In this document: piece after piece, positions 60,505 to 64,000 of the stretch
How positions within the stretch are numbered: position 1 is the first letter of the stretch
Layout: each line of letters opens with the position of its first letter
Source of the DNA: Microvirga antarctica
Lineage (GTDB): Bacteria; Pseudomonadota; Alphaproteobacteria; Rhizobiales; Beijerinckiaceae
Assembly: GCF_017921815.1 (NCBI RefSeq)
Contig: NZ_JAGEMM010000007.1
Span: forward strand, 163,358 to 227,357
Direction: 5' to 3'
DNA length: 64,000 bases
Made by a program: the position numbers and the translations under genes
Notes under the pieces: model-generated
Database searches by the model: none
Seen by the model: the letters and a program-made list of their open reading frames with translations, nothing else
What the model was told of the DNA's origin: nothing

Positions 60505-62021
60505 CCTCGCTCGACGGGCTATTGCAAGGCTTCCAACTCGCTGCCACGCCCACCAACCTAGTTGCGGCAGGCATAGGCGTGCTTCTCGGCACCTTCGCGG
60601 GCATGCTGCCTGGCCTTGGAATCTCTGGTACAATCGCTTTGCTAATTCCGATCAGCTTCGGACTCGATCCCCTTACGGCGCTCGTAATTTTTGGAGGCAT
60701 CTACTACGGCGCGGCCTTCGGCGGCTCGACTACCGCGATCCTTCTCAACGTGCCGGGTGAAGGAGCATCAGTCGTCACGTGCGTCGAGGGTTACGCAATG
60801 GCCCGGCGCGGGCGCGCTGGCGCCGCGCTTTCAGTAGCTGCCATCGGTTCATTCTTCGCCGGTATACTAGGCCTCGCGGGACTCGTACTATTCGCACCGA
60901 CCATCGCGGGGTGGGCACTCGCCTTCGGCCCGCAGGAGTATTTCTGCGTCGCGGTTTTAGCGCTGGTAGTGCTCTCTGGCATTAGCGGGCAGTCGATGAT
61001 TCAGTCGAGTTTGATGGTCGTGATAGGCATCATGCTGGCTTCTATCGGCATCGACCCAATGACTGGAGTCGAGAGGTTCACAATGTCGACTGACATTCTG
61101 GCCGACGGGATCTCGTTTATCATCGTGGTAATGGGCGTGTATGGGATGGCTGAAGTGCTGCAGACCGCTGCGGACGGAGATTGCGCAGTCGCGCCGCCGC
61201 GCATCGCCTTCCGCGACCTCTATCCGACCCGCGAAGAACTCAGCCGTTCAATTCCCGCCATCGGCCGCGGCAGCATCATCGGTCTCTTGATCGGGCTGGT
61301 GCCTGGGCCGTCTGGCACGATCTCGACCTTCTTATCCTACGCGGTTGAGAAGCGTTTCAGCCGAGGACGCAAGCAGTTCGGATCTGGCGCAATAGAAGGG
61401 GTTGCTGGCCCAGAAGCTGCCAATAATGGCGCCGATACCTCGACCTTGATTCCGCTGTTGTCGCTTGGTCTCCCCTTCAACGCCGGCGCTGCGCTGCTGC
61501 TTAGCGGCTTCCTCATCCACGGCATCACGCCGGGCCCTGACCTCGTCAATACACGCCCAGATCTATTCTGGGGTCTCGTAGCGAGTCTGTTCATCGGCAA
61601 CGTCATGCTGCTGGTCATCAATCTTCCTTTCGTAGGCTTCTTTGCGTCCGTGCTACGCATCCCACTTGGGATATTGATGCCGCTAGTCGCTGTGATCGTA
61701 TTGAGCGGCACTTATTTCATGAACAACAACCTGTCTGACCTCTGGCTCGTGATCGCATTCGGCTTGTTCGGCTGGCTTCTAAAGGGGACCGGTTACAGCG
61801 TAGCGCCGTTAATCATCGGCTTGTTCCTTGGTCCTCTCATCGAGAGGGGCTTCATCCAGTCGATGGTACTTGCCGACGGCAGCCTGATCACGCTGATGGC
61901 TCGACCTTTCAGCGGCGTCATGCTGGGAGCGGCGGCACTGTTCATTGTTGTCCGCGGCAGCGTCGAGATACGGCGCCGCTTCGGCAGCAAGTCTCTTGGA
62001 GTCGGCTCGCAAACCTTATGA
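60501..62021 (+). CDS. Tripartite tricarboxylate transporter large membrane subunit (TctA)
   Basis: A 506-residue integral membrane protein. Family-specific stretches are GTFAGMLPGLGISGTIALLIPISFGL, FGGIYYGAAFGGSTTAILLNVPGEGASVVTCVEGYAMARRGRAG and GAIEGVAGPEAANNGADTSTLIPLLSLGLP. ATGA overlap with tctB. It forms the transport core for a di/tricarboxylate-like substrate. Confidence 0.94.
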   Translation: MTSLDGLLQGFQLAATPTNLVAAGIGVLLGTFAGMLPGLGISGTIALLIPISFGLDPLTALVIFGGIYYGAAFGGSTTAILLNVPGEGASVVTCVEGYAMARRGRAGAALSVAAIGSFFAGILGLAGLVLFAPTIAGWALAFGPQEYFCVAVLALVVLSGISGQSMIQSSLMVVIGIMLASIGIDPMTGVERFTMSTDILADGISFIIVVMGVYGMAEVLQTAADGDCAVAPPRIAFRDLYPTREELSRSIPAIGRGSIIGLLIGLVPGPSGTISTFLSYAVEKRFSRGRKQFGSGAIEGVAGPEAANNGADTSTLIPLLSLGLPFNAGAALLLSGFLIHGITPGPDLVNTRPDLFWGLVASLFIGNVMLLVINLPFVGFFASVLRIPLGILMPLVAVIVLSGTYFMNNNLSDLWLVIAFGLFGWLLKGTGYSVAPLIIGLFLGPLIERGFIQSMVLADGSLITLMARPFSGVMLGAAALFIVVRGSVEIRRRFGSKSLGVGSQTL

Positions 62022-62065
62022 CAGCCTATCATTTGCGACAACAAATCAGCATTAGGGAGAGAAAC

Positions 62066-63067
62066 ATGACATACCTAGCGTCAACTCGTCGCGCCGCGTT
62101 TTCCGCTATCTTTGGCGCCTCGTTTTTTGCGGCACTGCCAGCCACCGCTCAGGACTTTCCGCAGCGCCCGATCCGGGTCATCGTTCCATGCCCCGCTGGC
62201 GGCGCGACCGATATTATGGCGCGCATACTGACGAAGGCCGTGGGCGCGCGTCTTGGAAAGCCTCTTATTATCGAGAACAAGCCCGGCGCAGGTACCATGA
62301 CCGGCCTCAACGAGCTCGTGAGCGCCCGCCCGGACGGGTACACCATCGGGATGGTGACGAGTACAATGGTACTGCAGCCGCTCTATGGCAGCTCGCGCCA
62401 CGAGTACCCAACTGCTTTGCAGCCGATCGCGCAGGTCACGGTCACCCCGCCCGTTCTCGTCACTGGAGCCGATACTCAATGGAAGACAGCGAGGGAACTC
62501 GTCGACTTCGCTAAGGCTAATCCCAAGAGTATCAAGTATGGTATCACTGGGTTCGGCAATTCCTCTCATATTGGACCGACGCAGCTGGCCCGTGCAGCTG
62601 GCATAGAGATCGAGGCGGTGTCTTTTGATGGGGGGGGCGTGCTGTTGACGGCGTTGCTCGGCGGCCACATCGCAGTGTCTGCAGGAAGTACCGTCGACTA
62701 CAAGCCACATATCGAGGCCGGTAAGCTGCGCCCGCTGCTCAACTTCGGGCCGGCCCGGAGCGAAGACCCTCTCTATAAAGACGTCCCGACTGCAAAGGAA
62801 CTGGGGTATGACGCTGAGATTGTCTCTTGGACCGGCGTCGCCGCCCCAAAGGGACTGCCTGCAGACGTCATCGCCAAGCTCAATGAGGCGTTCAAGGCCG
62901 CTATGGCCGACCGTGAAGTCGCCGATGCCCTCTCAAAGTTGGGATCTGAGCCGGTGTACTTGGATGCTGAAGGTTTTGGAGCTCGCTGGGCGTCGGAGAC
63001 AGTCAAGCTACGTCAGGTCGTGACCGAGACGGGCATTCTCGAAATCGTTAAAAGTCAACGCCAATGA
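62066..63067 (+). CDS. Tripartite tricarboxylate transporter substrate-binding protein (TctC/Bug)
   Basis: A 333-residue Bug-family binding protein. Signal peptide ASTRRAAFSAIFGASFFAALPATAQ, then the family signature FPQRPIRVIVPCPAGGATDIMARIL and GKPLIIENKPGAGTMTGLNEL. The C-terminal lobe includes GVAAPKGLPADVIAKLNEAF. GGGAGAG precedes the ATG at 62066; a codon at 62018 overlapping tctA lacks this leader logic. The order is tctB-tctA-tctC, unlike the classical tctCBA. Confidence 0.93.
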   Translation: MTYLASTRRAAFSAIFGASFFAALPATAQDFPQRPIRVIVPCPAGGATDIMARILTKAVGARLGKPLIIENKPGAGTMTGLNELVSARPDGYTIGMVTSTMVLQPLYGSSRHEYPTALQPIAQVTVTPPVLVTGADTQWKTARELVDFAKANPKSIKYGITGFGNSSHIGPTQLARAAGIEIEAVSFDGGGVLLTALLGGHIAVSAGSTVDYKPHIEAGKLRPLLNFGPARSEDPLYKDVPTAKELGYDAEIVSWTGVAAPKGLPADVIAKLNEAFKAAMADREVADALSKLGSEPVYLDAEGFGARWASETVKLRQVVTETGILEIVKSQRQ

Positions 63068-63174
63068 TGGAGCGGTGCACTACCGACCGGCCCACCTATA
63101 GGTTGCAGAGGCCGTAACGACCTCCTACGATCCTTCGTCGCGGGTGTGTTGCGTATAACCCGGCCTCCAAAGCC

Positions 63175-63210
63175 AGCCCTGACCAGAGCTCACTCTGGTT
63201 GGGGCTTTTT
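63175..63210 (+). terminator. Strong Rho-independent terminator after tctC
   Basis: AGCCCTGACCAGAG, CTCA loop, CTCTGGTTGGGGCT form a 14-bp stem with two G-T pairs, followed by TTTT and TCTTT. It lies 108 bases after the tctC stop and ends the GH-like/TTT transcript. No gene is seen in the rest of the 63068-63329 gap. Confidence 0.85.
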
Positions 63211-63329
63211 CTTTAGGCCGGTCTAAGACAGGAGCCAAGGCAATCTCCCAGCGCCAGCTTGCCGGATTGACCGCCGACATCTCTCGGCTGGACTGAGAGC
63301 TTCCAACTCGCCGTGACAGAGGTCCCACT

Positions 63330-64000
63330 ATGCGCGTTGCCATTTACGCCCGCTACTCCTCGGACCTTCAATCGGCCTCATCCGCCGAGGACCAGATTGC
63401 GATCTAAAAGGAGCGGATCACGTGCGAGGGCGGGACGCTGACCGGTACCTTTGTCGACAAGGGCATCTCCGGAGCCAGCATGCTCCGCCCGGGCTAACAG
63501 AGCCTGCTGCAGGTGGCGCGCTCAGGCGGTTGCGACGTGGTGGTGGCGGAGTCGCTCGACCGCATCAGCCGCGACCAGGAGCACGTCGCGGCTTTGTTCA
63601 AGCAGATGATATTTGCCGGTGTACGGATCGTCACCCTGGCGGAGGGCGAGATTGGCGAACTGCATGTCGGTCTCAAGGGGACGATGAACGCCCTGTTCCT
63701 CAAGGAACTCGCCGACAAGACTCGTCGGGAGCTCAAAGGTCGAATCGAGAAGGGTCAGTCCGGCGGCGGTCTGTGCTTCGGCTACGCAGTCAAGCGGGAG
63801 ACGGCATCCGACGGCAACCCGATCCGTGGCGGCCGGGTCATCAACGAGCCGGAGGCGGCGATCGTCCGCCAGATCTTTGTCGACTTCGCCGCCGGCAAGA
63901 GCCCGCGCCGGATCGCCTTCGACCTCAACGATCGCGGCATCCCCGGGCCGCGCCATGCCGCCTGGGGTTCATCCACCATCAACGGCAATCGGGCACGGGG
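63330..64000 (+). pseudogene. Serine site-specific recombinase pseudogene, 3' cut by window
   Basis: The frame from the ATG at 63330 reads as a serine recombinase: VAIYARYSSDLQSA with the nucleophile Ser, FVDKGISGASMLRPG, VVVAESLDRISRDQEH, LKGTMNALFLKELADKTRRELKGRIEKGQSGGGLCFGYAV and RQIFVDFAAGKSPRRIAFDLN, the start of the recombinase domain. In-frame TAA codons at 63405-63407 (expected Gln) and 63495-63497 (expected Tyr or similar) interrupt it, while the frame otherwise stays open to the window end. Both could come from single-base changes, so it is probably inactive. It marks a possible decayed mobile element, and its neighbours beyond 64000 would be informative. Confidence 0.85.

Noticed and set aside
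63522..63956. A 144-codon minus-strand frame over the recombinase
   Set aside because: The + strand translates as serine recombinase through this stretch; the minus frame is its shadow.
1..64000. tRNA, rRNA, CRISPR arrays, toxin-antitoxin or phage-defence systems
   Set aside because: I looked for cloverleaf-like hairpins, regularly spaced repeats and typical nuclease, toxin or Cas motifs and saw none.

Overview
The window is high-GC bacterial DNA, almost certainly from an alphaproteobacterium of the Hyphomicrobiales (Rhizobiales). The clues are a perfect 7-3-7 Irr/ICE-like iron box upstream of exbB-exbD-tonB, an EcfG-type general-stress promoter (GGAAC, 16 bases, CGTT), and the density of ABC, TTT and NitT/TauT uptake systems tied to catabolic operons. 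I cannot fix the genus. I see no tRNA, rRNA, CRISPR array or intact insertion sequence. The gene order reads as a chain of separately regulated catabolic modules joined by a short housekeeping and stress segment.

Region 1 (1-12.2 kb, all + strand) is an apparent sugar-acid operon. It holds an enolase-superfamily dehydratase (cut by the window edge), a complete sugar ABC importer (binding protein, two permeases, ATPase), a uronate-dehydrogenase-like epimerase-fold enzyme, an IclR regulator fused to an SMP-30 lactonase, an SDR, a GlcD-like FAD oxidoreductase and an aldose-1-epimerase-like protein. A luciferase-like flavin oxidoreductase follows. Together they suggest oxidation of a uronic acid or aldose to lactone, aldarate and then a keto-deoxy acid. 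Region 2 (12.2-20.9 kb) holds small stress and secreted proteins, a CheY-like receiver, an MsbA-type ABC exporter, the TonB/ExbB/ExbD system and a formylglycine-generating-enzyme homologue.

Region 3 (21.0-27.9 kb) is a molybdenum hydroxylase operon: a FAD subunit, a fused 2Fe-2S plus Mo-cofactor subunit, and a membrane protein with two ABM-like domains, all with 4-base overlaps. Next to it are a secreted protein of unknown function and a divergent AraC regulator. Region 4 (28.1-40.7 kb) is a NitT/TauT-type uptake and catabolic island. It has two paralogous binding proteins for one ATPase/permease pair, a nitrilase, a flavodoxin-fold reductase, a GntR/UTRA regulator, an acetoacetate-decarboxylase-like enzyme, an isochorismatase-like hydrolase, two amidohydrolase-2 proteins, an acyl-CoA ligase and a PEP-mutase/isocitrate-lyase-family lyase. 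Its substrate is unknown.

Region 5 (43-53.3 kb) is a TetR-linked cluster: SDR, CoA ligase, enoyl-CoA hydratase, two-subunit acyl-CoA dehydrogenase, SMP-30 lactonase, a second SDR and a class B flavin monooxygenase with an NTF2-like N-terminus. The order of chemistry fits oxidation of an alicyclic alcohol to ketone, to lactone, to ring-opened acid, then beta-oxidation. Region 6 holds a 1074-residue autotransporter with unusual short beta-helix repeats. Region 7 (57.2-63.1 kb) has a LysR regulator divergent from a glycoside-hydrolase-like gene coupled to tctB-tctA-tctC. The window ends in a serine recombinase pseudogene with two in-frame TAA codons.

The strongest candidates for something undescribed are the region 5 ring-cleavage cluster, the region 4 island, the GH-like/TTT operon, the Mo-hydroxylase with its ABM membrane partner, and the IclR-lactonase fusion.
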